Virus record (IMG/VR): IMGVR_UViG_3300025410_000623
Span: 1 to 34,565 of that record
Strand: one strand, 5' to 3'
DNA length: 34,565 nt
From: a virus
The notes under the pieces were generated by a model. The model was not told the DNA's origin. It saw nothing but the letters and a program-made list of their open reading frames with translations, and did not search any database. Position numbers and translations under genes: made by a program. Shown here piece by piece: positions 1 through 10,046 of this stretch (the stretch's first letter is position 1; each line of letters opens with the position of its first letter).

Positions 1-1
1 A

Positions 2-2692
2 TCTTTTGCTGATGCAATATTTGCGGAAAGAGAATTAATTGTTAATGCTGTAAATAAAGTTGGGGAAGAAGAAATAAAAGCTGCTGAAACAATAGGAGAA
101 GAAGTTGGATCCGTTGCAGCAGAATCTCAAATTACTGCTATGCAAATTAAAATTAATCAAATGATCCCTTCTTTGGTAAAAACAACATCAAGCAAACTTA
201 CAGCAGAAAGTAGTATGTTTGCACTTCCTGGATTTGAAGCTGGTCAAGTTTATCAATCAAGTATGCAAAAACAAATTGAATCAATGTTCCCAGCCATGAT
301 GCAAAGTGAAGCAGAAATTTTAACAGCAGAAAGCAGCATGTTTGCAATACCTGGAGAAGCAGCAGGAGATTCTTGGCTTTCAGCATTCATGACAAGAGTC
401 AAAGGTGCTGGATCTGCAATAGGTTCTACTGTTTCAAAAGTAGGAGGTATGGGCAAGGGTGGAGCAATGGGTATCGCATTAGGCGGTACCATACTTGGAC
501 AGACACTTGCTGGAAATAAAAATAGTGCAGTAAGCACTGCTGGCACAGCAGTAACAGCTGGTGCAAATGCTGCAATGATAGCTTCATTCTTACCAGAAGC
601 TGGAACACCGTTGCTTGGTGGGGCACTAGCTATGCCAGGTATCGGTGTAATTGTAGGAGGTGTAATTGCTGCGACTGTAGCAATTAAAACACTAAGCAAG
701 ATGATGGCTGATGCCAAGGCACATAATGATGCTATAGCAGCTTCATTTAAGGCAAGTGGTGATGCAATATCTGTTTACGGCGGAACCATGAGAAACACCA
801 CTCAGGCCGTTTATAGTTTTAATATGGGTACAGCAGAAACCCAAAAAGCATTAAGTCAAACAGCACAAGATGTTGAAAATATAACTAAGCTTAAGCCTAC
901 AGATGCGTTACGACAAATTGGAGATTTGTTAAAGGGCGGAACTACAGCAAGTGGAATTATAGGAACAGTAGAACAATTTGCTGCAGCACAAGTTGCCAAT
1001 GGAATGGATCCAAAGGGTGTAAGCCAAATGGTAACTGATTTACTTACCTATGCTGGCAAAACACAATATCTAAGTGCTGCACTTAAAGAAGTTACTGGCA
1101 ATACAAAAGATCTTTCAACCGCCACAGATACATGGCTGCATAAGTTAGTAACAGCAAATGGCTTTATGCCAATAATGACTACTGATTATAGTCAACTTAA
1201 TACACAACAAAAAGCACTTTCTGATGCAATGTTAAGTATTTCAAATACACTTGCAAATAGTCAAACACCAATGTCAACAGTTACAGATTTGTTAAAATCT
1301 ATGGGTACCGCAGCAGCAAACTCTAAAGATGCTGTAGTTGCTTTGCAAGCAGCTTTAATTAATGTTGGTCAAGCAGGTGCTGCAAGTAATGTAGGTACTT
1401 GGTTTGGACAAGGCATGACAATGGCAGATATTCAAATGATGCTAATGCTTGGAACAAAAGGATCTCAATATACTGCAGGCTTGCAAGATTCAAATAAGCA
1501 ACAGCTTATGGCAAGTTTAAAAAATGATGTTACAAAATATTATACAGACCAAGCACAACAATCTGTTGATGCAGCAAAAGCTGGTCTTGCATCTGCTCAA
1601 AGCAATCTTACAAAAGCACAAGCTTCTGCTGCTTTACAAGCAAGTACAACTTCAGGATTAACAAATGCACAAAAGAAGCAATTGCTTCAAGATAATGCAA
1701 GAGTAAAAGCTTTGGATGCACAACTTGCAACAATGAAATTACAAACTCAAGAACTTAAAGCACAGCAGCAATACAATCTTTCTCAAGCAGACCTTGATAA
1801 CCAAATTAGATTAGCACAAGCTTCTGGAGACTTTTTGCAAGCTAATTTGTTAAGACAACAAAAAAATGCAAATACAACAGATTTTAATACAACTAATCAA
1901 CAACAAGACCTTCAAAATCAAAAAGATGCATTGTCTCAAGAGATTGCTGGATTAAATCAAATTGTTGCAGATTTTAAAACAAAAACACAAACAGCAGATA
2001 ATTTGCAAACATACAAAGATGCAATTACATTGGCTGGTAAAGGTGTTGCAGATGCTTTAAAGAATCAAAAGAATTTGCCATCAACACTTGCAGATATATT
2101 TAAGAATCTTGGAATATCAGATACCAATCCATTGGCAGTAAAAGTTGTTGCTGACACTACAGCTGGACCAAATGGTAAAGGTCGTCAATATGGTGCAAAT
2201 GCTTTTGGCACACCGCCAACTGGAGCAAAAGCTGGTCAAACATGGACTGATCCAGTAAGTCATTTGAAATTTACATTTAATCCAGGAATACCTGGCAAGG
2301 GTGGTCCTTTCTGGACAGCACCAGATGGAACCAGATTGGATGTTCCTAATAAAGCACGTGGCGGATTTATATCTGGACCAGGAACTTGGACATCTGATTC
2401 AATTCCAGCAATGTTGTCAAATGGTGAATTTGTAACTAATGCTGCTTCTGTCGCTAAGTATGGAACATCATTTATGAATTCAATTAACAATGGAACATTT
2501 AATCCTAAGTTCCCAACAGTTGGTGCACCAAATGTTCCAACAGCAGGGGGTGCGGGAATTGGCGGAGCAGTGTATAATATAACTGTGAATGCTCAAACAA
2601 GTGCCAATACAGATGAAATAGTCAAGGCAGTTACAGATAGCATCAAGCGTATGGATAGTATGACATCAACCAACAGGAGAATCAGAGTATAA
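2..2692 (+). CDS. tail tape measure protein (5' end outside window)
   Basis: The tape measure protein sets tail length and helps DNA and protein pass through the tail tube. The reading frame is open from base 2 with no stop, so the first in-window ATG at 140 is internal and the true start lies upstream. From that ATG there are 850 codons. About residues 95-190 (counted from ATG 140) are a Gly/Ala-rich hydrophobic stretch like the membrane segments of tape measures. About 475-640 are Ala/Gln-rich and predicted coiled coil. Near the C-terminus the pattern ARGGFISGPGTWTSDSIPAM followed by LSNGEFV is the usual end motif of actinophage and Gram-positive phage tape measures. The stop shares one base with the next gene's ATG. 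Identity is secure; the missing N-terminus prevents estimating tail length. Confidence 0.93.
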   Translation, partial: SFADAIFAERELIVNAVNKVGEEEIKAAETIGEEVGSVAAESQITAMQIKINQMIPSLVKTTSSKLTAESSMFALPGFEAGQVYQSSMQKQIESMFPAMMQSEAEILTAESSMFAIPGEAAGDSWLSAFMTRVKGAGSAIGSTVSKVGGMGKGGAMGIALGGTILGQTLAGNKNSAVSTAGTAVTAGANAAMIASFLPEAGTPLLGGALAMPGIGVIVGGVIAATVAIKTLSKMMADAKAHNDAIAASFKASGDAISVYGGTMRNTTQAVYSFNMGTAETQKALSQTAQDVENITKLKPTDALRQIGDLLKGGTTASGIIGTVEQFAAAQVANGMDPKGVSQMVTDLLTYAGKTQYLSAALKEVTGNTKDLSTATDTWLHKLVTANGFMPIMTTDYSQLNTQQKALSDAMLSISNTLANSQTPMSTVTDLLKSMGTAAANSKDAVVALQAALINVGQAGAASNVGTWFGQGMTMADIQMMLMLGTKGSQYTAGLQDSNKQQLMASLKNDVTKYYTDQAQQSVDAAKAGLASAQSNLTKAQASAALQASTTSGLTNAQKKQLLQDNARVKALDAQLATMKLQTQELKAQQQYNLSQADLDNQIRLAQASGDFLQANLLRQQKNANTTDFNTTNQQQDLQNQKDALSQEIAGLNQIVADFKTKTQTADNLQTYKDAITLAGKGVADALKNQKNLPSTLADIFKNLGISDTNPLAVKVVADTTAGPNGKGRQYGANAFGTPPTGAKAGQTWTDPVSHLKFTFNPGIPGKGGPFWTAPDGTRLDVPNKARGGFISGPGTWTSDSIPAMLSNGEFVTNAASVAKYGTSFMNSINNGTFNPKFPTVGAPNVPTAGGAGIGGAVYNITVNAQTSANTDEIVKAVTDSIKRMDSMTSTNRRIRV
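200..355 (+). repeat. duplicated coding motif in tape measure
   Basis: The codons for TAESSMFALPG (200-232) and TAESSMFAIPG (323-355) are repeated 123 bases (41 codons) apart in the same frame. The DNA differs only at a few, mostly synonymous, positions, which suggests an in-frame duplication of a tape-measure segment. Confidence 0.75.
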
Positions 2693-3234
2693 TGAGTAAT
2701 TATTCTAATACAGGCGTATTCTCAATACCTATTGGTGTACAAGTATCTATAGATTATGATCCAATTGCTCAGACGGGAACTTGGTATAAGCTTTCCGACC
2801 ATAACCGCCAGCCTATTGGCGTATCTTATGAATTAGTTGAACAAGCAGACAGAATGGCAAATGGAACACTTCGCAAGTACGTCATCGCTAGAAAGTTTAA
2901 GATCACCACAGATTGGAGAGATTTTCCAACCCTTGACACCAACTTGGTTGACTATGACTTTTCTAATCCAACAAATACAGCCCACGCTGCAGCATGGATT
3001 AAAGCTTTTTATGAGATCAATGCGTTTCAACCAGTTTATGTAAAGCTTATGTATGCTCAGGAACCATCAAGTTTAAGTTCTATCCCAGCCATACCATCAA
3101 GTGCTTATACAGATTCAATAAATACAACAGGCCAGATATATCACTCATATATGACAACGTTCACATATGACGTAACAAAAAGAAGGCAGGGTTACGATTA
3201 CGTAAATCTTAAAATAGAATTTACGGAGATTTAA
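2692..3234 (+). CDS. putative tail protein, distal-tail position
   Basis: This 180-residue protein has no family I can name with certainty. It starts at the ATG overlapping the tape measure stop by one base and ends directly before the ATG of the giant hub protein. In siphoviruses the gene between tape measure and hub usually encodes the distal tail protein or a small tail-tip component, so that role is inferred from position. The sequence looks beta-rich and globular, with no signal peptide or membrane segment. It is full of aromatic residues (for example DWRDFPTLDTNLVDYDF, around residues 73-90) and has a C-terminal strand pattern ending in VNLKIEFTEI. A head-tail or assembly protein is less likely at this position. 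Confidence 0.6.
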   Translation: MSNYSNTGVFSIPIGVQVSIDYDPIAQTGTWYKLSDHNRQPIGVSYELVEQADRMANGTLRKYVIARKFKITTDWRDFPTLDTNLVDYDFSNPTNTAHAAAWIKAFYEINAFQPVYVKLMYAQEPSSLSSIPAIPSSAYTDSINTTGQIYHSYMTTFTYDVTKRRQGYDYVNLKIEFTEI

Positions 3235-6200
3235 ATGCTCGGTACACAATCAGTACAAAGTTATTTTCAGAACAATACAGCACAAACCCTACCTTTGGTA
3301 TCTGCTGAATGGAATTATAATTTAATTTATAATACATTTGCTACATTTAGCGGTAATGGTCAAGCTATAACTCCAACAATAACAGATACAGCCGTATGGG
3401 TTAAATACGGAAGCAATTTATCTTTGGTGCCAGGGCAAGATGGTTATAGCTCTCCTGCCTTTACAGACCTATCATCTTTGGGAATGTATGTTTCTGTAAC
3501 GGATCCAAACTATACAACAAATAGATCAAATTTTGAAGGTAAGGCAAGCTTTAATGTAATAGCCCCTTCTAAAATTGCGGGTTGCTATAAGATAGTTTTT
3601 TACGCAAGATCTACAAGCTCAGACATAATTAATCTTTCAACCAATGCTTCAAATTCAAATGGAAGTTTAAATTCAACAACATTTACAATTCTTGACAACT
3701 TTAGTTGGCAAAAAGTAACATTAGTAGCAGGAGTAAAACCAACAGATCCTGCCTATCAAGATATTAATTTAACTTTTGATTTTACAAATACAACTTTAAG
3801 TTCTGTGGGAACTTGGGGTATAGAGATATCTCAATTAAGAGTATATCAAATAACTTATTTTGATTATTGCTATGGCAACATGTGGCCTACAGACAGTGTG
3901 TTCACCTACTTTAGACCAGGCGAAAGTTATGTAACATCAGGAAACTCATCTATACCAGAAGTTACCAGAACTATATCCAGTGTCCCGTCGCAATGGACCA
4001 ACGCAGCTCCATGTAGCCCGATTGTTTATTCTCCAAGAACTTTATTTTCTGCTAATTCAAACCCAGCATATAAAAACGGAATACTTTCTCCTATGTCAAA
4101 GTACAAGTATTTTGTTTCAGAAGTCCCCTCTGGATCAACATCAATTGGCGGGGTTTATGATCAACTCTTGTCAGTTAACAAGATAGTTATTAAATTTAAT
4201 ATAAGTCAATCAATACCAGATAACGTATTAGTTTCTTTATATAACCCATCATCAAAAATTGCAGTATCTACAGTTACAATACATTCATCTGACATCAAGT
4301 CTTCAGGCATATGCGTACTTTACTGGAATGGCACTGCATGGACAACAAATAAATGGACATGGGCACCAGACTCATCATCTCAAATGCCAATAATAAATTC
4401 GTCTGGCCAGATATCAAAATCTCAGACTATTAATCAAATTGTTATTACACAGTTGTCGTCAACTGTTATTTCAAATTATAAAACAAGCTCGTATAACGTA
4501 TCTAGTTCTTCAAGTGTTCAATCTGAATTTTCAAGATTACAGGTTATTGAAATATCCCCTAGACTTGAACTTGACCTATCATCATTTGTTGTTGAGCAGG
4601 ATATTCAAAAAACATTAGATGCAAAGAATACGCCATTGCCAATCTCATCTATGTCTGCTAATTCAGCAACGGTACACCTAAGTAATATTCCTATATCTGG
4701 ACCAAATAATACTCCGTATTCAATTTTTTCAACAAATGCTAATGATACTTATACAACTCCGCTAAAAAACTTGATTGTTAAAAATGTAAAGTTTTATATT
4801 AATCACTATATTCCAATATCAAGTGTAGATTCGCAAGCAAACAGAATTATTCCAGGCGGGGTATTTTATACGGACACTTGGGATAACACAGATCTTAAAG
4901 TAGCAAAAGCTAATTGTCTAGATGTAGTTAAGTTCTTACAAACAATATCAGTAAATGACTATGTTGCATATGAACAAAACTTGGTAGACATATTCTCAAA
5001 TCTTATGGATTCCTCTGGCTTTACAGATTACAATCGTGACGAACTTGTATCAGTTTTAACAGACAATAATCAATATCTAACTGCAGGATATTTCTTTGCA
5101 GATTCTGCTAATAAAACAATATACGATGTTCTACATGAAGCTTTTATGGCTTATCAGATAGGATCGTATGTTGATGAGTTCGGAGTACTTAGGTTTATTA
5201 ATCTAAATAAAATTTTAACTACAAATCAAGCTTCTACTTCAATTGCAGATAATAGTATTGTGGTTGATACTTATAATGAAAATATTAAAACAAAAACTGG
5301 TAAAGTAAGAATGCTTTACCGTGCACCGCAAAGAAAGATGTCTGTCACTCCAATTACCGTACAAAATGACAACACAACAATACTTAGCCAAGCACCAGAT
5401 ATTATTTGGAAGCAAGATACAGAAGACCTTGTTCCATTTAACTATTTGCTTGAACCAATTACAACATTTTCTCAAAACTATTATCGGGTTGATCCAAATA
5501 GTTTAAATGAACTTTTTTATACAACAACAACCGATCACGATAACTATGCGATTATTGAAGGCGAAATAATATCAACAGGCGATAAAGAATGGACGTTAAC
5601 AGATAAGAATACCAATATTTCAAGAACTGTATCTGTATCTAATCAAAATGATTTAACAAATGAAGTTGCCAGCTTTTCTAATTATTATTCATCAACAAGT
5701 ATAGCAAAGACGCCAACTGGTAGATTTGTTAATGTTAAAAGAGGTTTGTTTGGAACTAAGGCATCTACACATACACCGATGACTGGCAATTTTTCTTCAA
5801 GATTCCAAGGTTATACATATACATCAAACGGCGGGACAATGAATTATGCACAATCATTTACTATCAATGGCAACGGATTAATTCAATGCCCAGTATTATC
5901 TCCATTCCAAATAGCTATAGCTTTTCCAAACTTTGATTTAGATCAAGGTTATTCAACTTATTCAACAAAGTTTAGATTCCCATCAAAAATTGTTGGTTCC
6001 AAAATGATAGCTGGATTACAAGTTGGAGTTTCTGCATCTTTAAATAACACAGGAGCTTTATTTGCAGAAATTGAGGTAAGTTCTGACAAGCCAAATAAAT
6101 ATTTGTTGAGATATGGAACTTTGGGAACATCATCTCCAACCAAAGACATCACTGGAATTATTAATTCTGATATGTTAAACCAATCAACAACTCCAATATT

Positions 6201-9200
6201 TGCTACAAAAGAAGCGGGCATGATAAGGCTTAAAATAACACGTGCAGATATTTTACAGTCTGATGGAGTTACTGTTTTAAGTCAAGTAGCAATTTATGTT
6301 AATAACCATAGAATCTTAACTGGTTTGCCAGTCAGTTTACTAGGTCAAGCAGGAACAAAATTTGGATTCTACGCACTTGGAGACGGAACAGCTTCTTCAT
6401 CTGTTGAATTTGCAGAACTATATGCTTGTGAAAGAGCACTTGATGAACAAGTTAATTATCATTTCCAATCATTTGCATATCTTGATAATTTAATTGCTGA
6501 TAAAAGATCTGTTGAAAAATTCTATATGGCTCAAGCACAACCACAGATTATCGGCCTTAATATATATGATGTTCAACTAAGTGCCACTCCTTCATCTGGG
6601 GCGGAACCGCTAAAGATTATGTACAATCTTTATTATCAAGATCAGTCAGCAGCTGGATCCCCAACAAACTATATTACTGTAAATGAAAATGCTTTGTCTT
6701 ATTCAACCATAGCAAGTTCAGGATTCCGAGCAAAGTTTGCCATTGCCAATAATTCACCATATGCTGTATGGACTAAAACTGGCACAGAATATAAACAAGC
6801 CGTATCAGCACAGTTTGCTTTGTTTTCAAGAAATATGATAGTTCTTACAGATCAACAAACTCTTGAAAAAGTTCTTAATCCTCAAAATGTAAATGAAGTT
6901 GTAGAATTACAATCGGACTGGGTTCAGTCTAAAAAGTCTGCAGATTCAATACTTAAGGTGCTTGCAAATGCAACAGATTCTTTCAGTAAAGATATAACAT
7001 TGTCTATATTTGGTAACCCATTAATTCAGGTTGGCGATATTATATCTCTTACATATGGAATTAAAAATATTAAAAACTTAAACTTCTTTGTACAAGGAGT
7101 TACGCAAACATTTAAAAATGGTTTGCAAACACAGCTTACACTCAACCAAATAACTTATAGTGGATCTGGTTCTAGTTCAAAGAAATCAAATTTCCCAAAT
7201 GCACAGACTATAGCAAATTCTTCAGGTCAGGTTTCAATTAATCCTTCATACGGATCAACTACTGGAGGAGATATAATAACTGTTTCTGTAAATTCTTTAC
7301 CAGCATCTACACCGTTTACATCTACTAATTTGCCTACTGTAAACTTTGGCAATCAAGGTGGTTATAATGTTACATATTTAAATAAAAATACTGTTACTGT
7401 TGCAACTCCCCCACATGCTGCTTCATCTGTTCCAGTTACGGTTTCATTTAATGGATTTACTTATAACACTGCACAGTACTATGCTTTTACATACAAAACT
7501 GTTCCGCCAACCGTAGGTGCTATAACGGATCTAGCTGTTTATTCTGATGTTTATAATCCTACAACTAAAAAGTATGATGTGGCATTGTCGTGGACTCAAC
7601 CATTAAATAGTAATGCTTATGATTATTCAATAAGCATGCAGTCTAATGTGCAGTCAGATAATAGAAGCGGAAATAATTTAACATATCCATTTGAAGGCGT
7701 AACTGGACTTCCTTACAATATATCATTTGACGATGCAACTTCAACACCAACTCTGGGCGGTGGATTAAAGGGCGGTCAAATATATAGCTTCACAATAACC
7801 CCAAAAAATATAACGGGCGGTACAGTAAACTCAGTTGGACAGTCTATGACAATATCAATTAAGATTGGAACAGATGTAACCCAATCTACTGTTCCAGTAA
7901 CCGTAGTGTCTCCAGTAGTAGGTGAAATAGATGTATCTGGGTTCCAAATAACTGGAGCAGGATCTTATAGCGTTGTTTTGTTAAATCATGATACACAAAC
8001 GGTTATATCAACAAGAAATCTTGAAGGATATACAACAAATCACTTTACTGGTTTAAGTTCAAGTTTAACTTACGATGTTAAAGTTTACGTATACTCTGGA
8101 ACTTATCAAAGCGGACAACTTTTAGGTACTGGCAGTGCAGTAGGTATTAAAGCTGATGGATCTAATATCCCTTCAACAAATACTCACGGAGGTCCACCAG
8201 CAGTACCAACACTTTCATCTGGATACGGAAATGTTGTGCCTCATACATATAATTCGGACGGTACTGTTAAATTTAATCTTGCAATTACTCCAGACACTAC
8301 AAACAATCCGCCACTTGCATATAATGTTAAGGTATCTCCAAATCAATATGGAAATTCATTTATAACTTATCCAGCAATAGCTGTATCAAGTCTTTCAACA
8401 GATAATTCTGGCAACCTTTTGTACACAATACCAGATTCTTTTCCAACAAAAGTTTTATATCAAATAACTATATCTGCAACAAATAATAATGGAACAAGTG
8501 CACAGTCTGACCCGCCGTATACAACTGGAACCGTACCAGCCGTAAGTACGACTGGAAATATAGTTGTAACAAATATTCAAGCATCAGGCAATTTAAATGT
8601 AACTTGGACTGGAGATACAAGTTTTACAAATTATGTAGTTACTTACAGTGCAGGAACAAATATTATTCAATACGCAATAAATCAAAGAAATGGATTTGCA
8701 CCATTAATTAATGGTTCTTATTTGGCGGGACTTTCTTCTGATGGAGTAAGTTTTAGTGATTCTGAAGTTGCACAAAATGTATTTAAAGCTGGAGATTCTG
8801 TTAATATTTCGGTACAGCCATACAGCATTATTAATGGAGTGTCTACTGCAGCACAAAACACTTCAATTAATTATACAATACCAGCTCAAACATCAAGCGG
8901 TGGAGGAGGAACAACATACAATATTCCAATTCCAACTTTCAGTCTTCCAATTGCACAAAATTTTCATGAATATCCCGATGGAACTGTGCATCACGAATCT
9001 GGCGGATCCTGGTATTGGTATGATGCAACGCCAACACCAGATTACACATCGTATTCTTGGGCGTGGGAATTTTATGCGGGTAAAACATCTGCAAGTGGAA
9101 GCCCAACAAGTAGTGGAAATCTTTCTACACCAAATGGCGGATCGGGACTTTATTTTATAGTTCAAACATCAACTACTGGTAAGGTATATCTAAGAATAAG

Positions 9201-9273
9201 ACAGGTTGTTTTGGGCAAAGATGGCAACACTTATTATGGCTCGTGGTATGGCCAAGCAGCCACATTTACCTAA
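3235..9273 (+). CDS. giant tail hub / host-contact minor tail protein
   Basis: This 2012-residue protein starts immediately after the previous stop and is the largest gene in the window. The N-terminal half (about residues 1-850) resembles tail-hub or minor tail proteins of Gram-positive phages; a region near residues 455-700 carries hub-like text such as DLSSFVVEQDIQKTLDAKN. About 855-1065 looks like a concanavalin/LamG-type jelly roll inserted in the hub. About 1325-1420 matches an IPT/TIG immunoglobulin-like fold (NPSYGSTTGGDIITV, then VTYLNKNTVTVATPP). From about 1422 there are several fibronectin-III-like segments. The last 120 residues are Trp/Tyr/Gly-rich and could bind glycan. The likely site is the tail tip, where it would close the tube and reach the host envelope. 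The domain calls rest on pattern recognition; the broad class is secure. Confidence 0.85.
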   Translation: MLGTQSVQSYFQNNTAQTLPLVSAEWNYNLIYNTFATFSGNGQAITPTITDTAVWVKYGSNLSLVPGQDGYSSPAFTDLSSLGMYVSVTDPNYTTNRSNFEGKASFNVIAPSKIAGCYKIVFYARSTSSDIINLSTNASNSNGSLNSTTFTILDNFSWQKVTLVAGVKPTDPAYQDINLTFDFTNTTLSSVGTWGIEISQLRVYQITYFDYCYGNMWPTDSVFTYFRPGESYVTSGNSSIPEVTRTISSVPSQWTNAAPCSPIVYSPRTLFSANSNPAYKNGILSPMSKYKYFVSEVPSGSTSIGGVYDQLLSVNKIVIKFNISQSIPDNVLVSLYNPSSKIAVSTVTIHSSDIKSSGICVLYWNGTAWTTNKWTWAPDSSSQMPIINSSGQISKSQTINQIVITQLSSTVISNYKTSSYNVSSSSSVQSEFSRLQVIEISPRLELDLSSFVVEQDIQKTLDAKNTPLPISSMSANSATVHLSNIPISGPNNTPYSIFSTNANDTYTTPLKNLIVKNVKFYINHYIPISSVDSQANRIIPGGVFYTDTWDNTDLKVAKANCLDVVKFLQTISVNDYVAYEQNLVDIFSNLMDSSGFTDYNRDELVSVLTDNNQYLTAGYFFADSANKTIYDVLHEAFMAYQIGSYVDEFGVLRFINLNKILTTNQASTSIADNSIVVDTYNENIKTKTGKVRMLYRAPQRKMSVTPITVQNDNTTILSQAPDIIWKQDTEDLVPFNYLLEPITTFSQNYYRVDPNSLNELFYTTTTDHDNYAIIEGEIISTGDKEWTLTDKNTNISRTVSVSNQNDLTNEVASFSNYYSSTSIAKTPTGRFVNVKRGLFGTKASTHTPMTGNFSSRFQGYTYTSNGGTMNYAQSFTINGNGLIQCPVLSPFQIAIAFPNFDLDQGYSTYSTKFRFPSKIVGSKMIAGLQVGVSASLNNTGALFAEIEVSSDKPNKYLLRYGTLGTSSPTKDITGIINSDMLNQSTTPIFATKEAGMIRLKITRADILQSDGVTVLSQVAIYVNNHRILTGLPVSLLGQAGTKFGFYALGDGTASSSVEFAELYACERALDEQVNYHFQSFAYLDNLIADKRSVEKFYMAQAQPQIIGLNIYDVQLSATPSSGAEPLKIMYNLYYQDQSAAGSPTNYITVNENALSYSTIASSGFRAKFAIANNSPYAVWTKTGTEYKQAVSAQFALFSRNMIVLTDQQTLEKVLNPQNVNEVVELQSDWVQSKKSADSILKVLANATDSFSKDITLSIFGNPLIQVGDIISLTYGIKNIKNLNFFVQGVTQTFKNGLQTQLTLNQITYSGSGSSSKKSNFPNAQTIANSSGQVSINPSYGSTTGGDIITVSVNSLPASTPFTSTNLPTVNFGNQGGYNVTYLNKNTVTVATPPHAASSVPVTVSFNGFTYNTAQYYAFTYKTVPPTVGAITDLAVYSDVYNPTTKKYDVALSWTQPLNSNAYDYSISMQSNVQSDNRSGNNLTYPFEGVTGLPYNISFDDATSTPTLGGGLKGGQIYSFTITPKNITGGTVNSVGQSMTISIKIGTDVTQSTVPVTVVSPVVGEIDVSGFQITGAGSYSVVLLNHDTQTVISTRNLEGYTTNHFTGLSSSLTYDVKVYVYSGTYQSGQLLGTGSAVGIKADGSNIPSTNTHGGPPAVPTLSSGYGNVVPHTYNSDGTVKFNLAITPDTTNNPPLAYNVKVSPNQYGNSFITYPAIAVSSLSTDNSGNLLYTIPDSFPTKVLYQITISATNNNGTSAQSDPPYTTGTVPAVSTTGNIVVTNIQASGNLNVTWTGDTSFTNYVVTYSAGTNIIQYAINQRNGFAPLINGSYLAGLSSDGVSFSDSEVAQNVFKAGDSVNISVQPYSIINGVSTAAQNTSINYTIPAQTSSGGGGTTYNIPIPTFSLPIAQNFHEYPDGTVHHESGGSWYWYDATPTPDYTSYSWAWEFYAGKTSASGSPTSSGNLSTPNGGSGLYFIVQTSTTGKVYLRIRQVVLGKDGNTYYGSWYGQAATFT

Positions 9274-9286
9274 AATACGCTTAGAA

Positions 9287-9295
9287 TGATATAAT
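9287..9295 (+). promoter_or_regulatory. extended -10 promoter for fibre genes
   Basis: TGATATAAT is a perfect extended -10 (TGn plus TATAAT at 9290-9295) in the 42-base gap between the hub gene and the next fibre gene. No good -35 is present, as expected for extended -10 promoters. Predicted transcription starts near 9302, leaving a leader of about 14 bases with the Shine-Dalgarno AGGAGAA before ATG 9316. The word TGATATAATTGTC recurs exactly at 23221. Confidence 0.6.
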
Positions 9296-9315
9296 TGTCA
9301 TAGTTTAGGAGAATA

Positions 9316-10038
9316 ATGGTAGACGTAACAGATAATAATAAATACATATATCCATTAACCCCGCAATCAAGGGGTAAATTTGTTATTGCTGATACAGATC
9401 CAAACAACACCCCGCTCGGCAGAGCAAAGCTTGAAGCCCTTTATGGGGCGGGAAACGTTGTGGTTGTACCACATAAAGAATTCCTAAGTTATGTAGGCAC
9501 AGACCTAGATCTAATATCTTTATATAGTTCAGAAAACTTTAATCCATTATCAGTATCAACTACAAATACTCCAAGTGTTCAGACTCCATCAATAGTTGGT
9601 GGCAATATAACCCTGACACCTCCAACAAACCTGTCCCTAGGCCAATATCAATTGGTGGCTGGAACTGCTGGAACAAATACAATATCAATCCCAGTTTTAT
9701 TTAACACTGTGGCGGGAGCAGATGGTTATGAAATTACTTACTCAACAGTAACTACATCATCCACAGGTGCAGTTACTAATGTTGTAACAACTGCTTCAAC
9801 AGCTGGCAATATTGTGGTATCATGGAATGCGATTTCAAATGCAACCAATTATGTATTTACTGCTACTAATATAGCAAATAACCAATTTTCAAATGCTTTG
9901 GTAACGCCATCATCGGGAGCAACTACTGTGACAGAATCAATGACTGTCCCAACTGGAGTATATCAAGTTACAATCACTCCTTATAATGCACAAGGTTTGG
10001 CAGGAACGTCATATATTACAGGAAATATTTCGGTATAG
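9316..10038 (+). CDS. fibronectin-III-like minor tail/fibre protein
   Basis: A 240-residue protein with a good ribosome site (TAGGAGAATAATG). About residues 1-75 form a small globular N-terminal domain (PQSRGKFVIADTDPNNTPL) that may attach to the tail. From about residue 110 the chain is Thr/Ser/Val-rich with a fibronectin-III signature: NIVVSWNAISNATNYVFTA, then a strand ending GVYQVTITPYNAQG. Such domains are common in exposed phage tail proteins and may bind host-surface sugars weakly. It sits between the hub and three further fibre candidates and is probably transcribed from the promoter at 9287. The structural role is inferred from domain type and position. Confidence 0.65.
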   Translation: MVDVTDNNKYIYPLTPQSRGKFVIADTDPNNTPLGRAKLEALYGAGNVVVVPHKEFLSYVGTDLDLISLYSSENFNPLSVSTTNTPSVQTPSIVGGNITLTPPTNLSLGQYQLVAGTAGTNTISIPVLFNTVAGADGYEITYSTVTTSSTGAVTNVVTTASTAGNIVVSWNAISNATNYVFTATNIANNQFSNALVTPSSGATTVTESMTVPTGVYQVTITPYNAQGLAGTSYITGNISV

Positions 10039-10046
10039 GGAGAATA

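Noticed and set aside
253-717. 154-residue minus-strand frame inside the tape measure
   Set aside because: Pro/Ala/Ile-rich shadow of the Gly/Ala-rich hydrophobic part of the tape measure; no ribosome site or neighbours on that strand.
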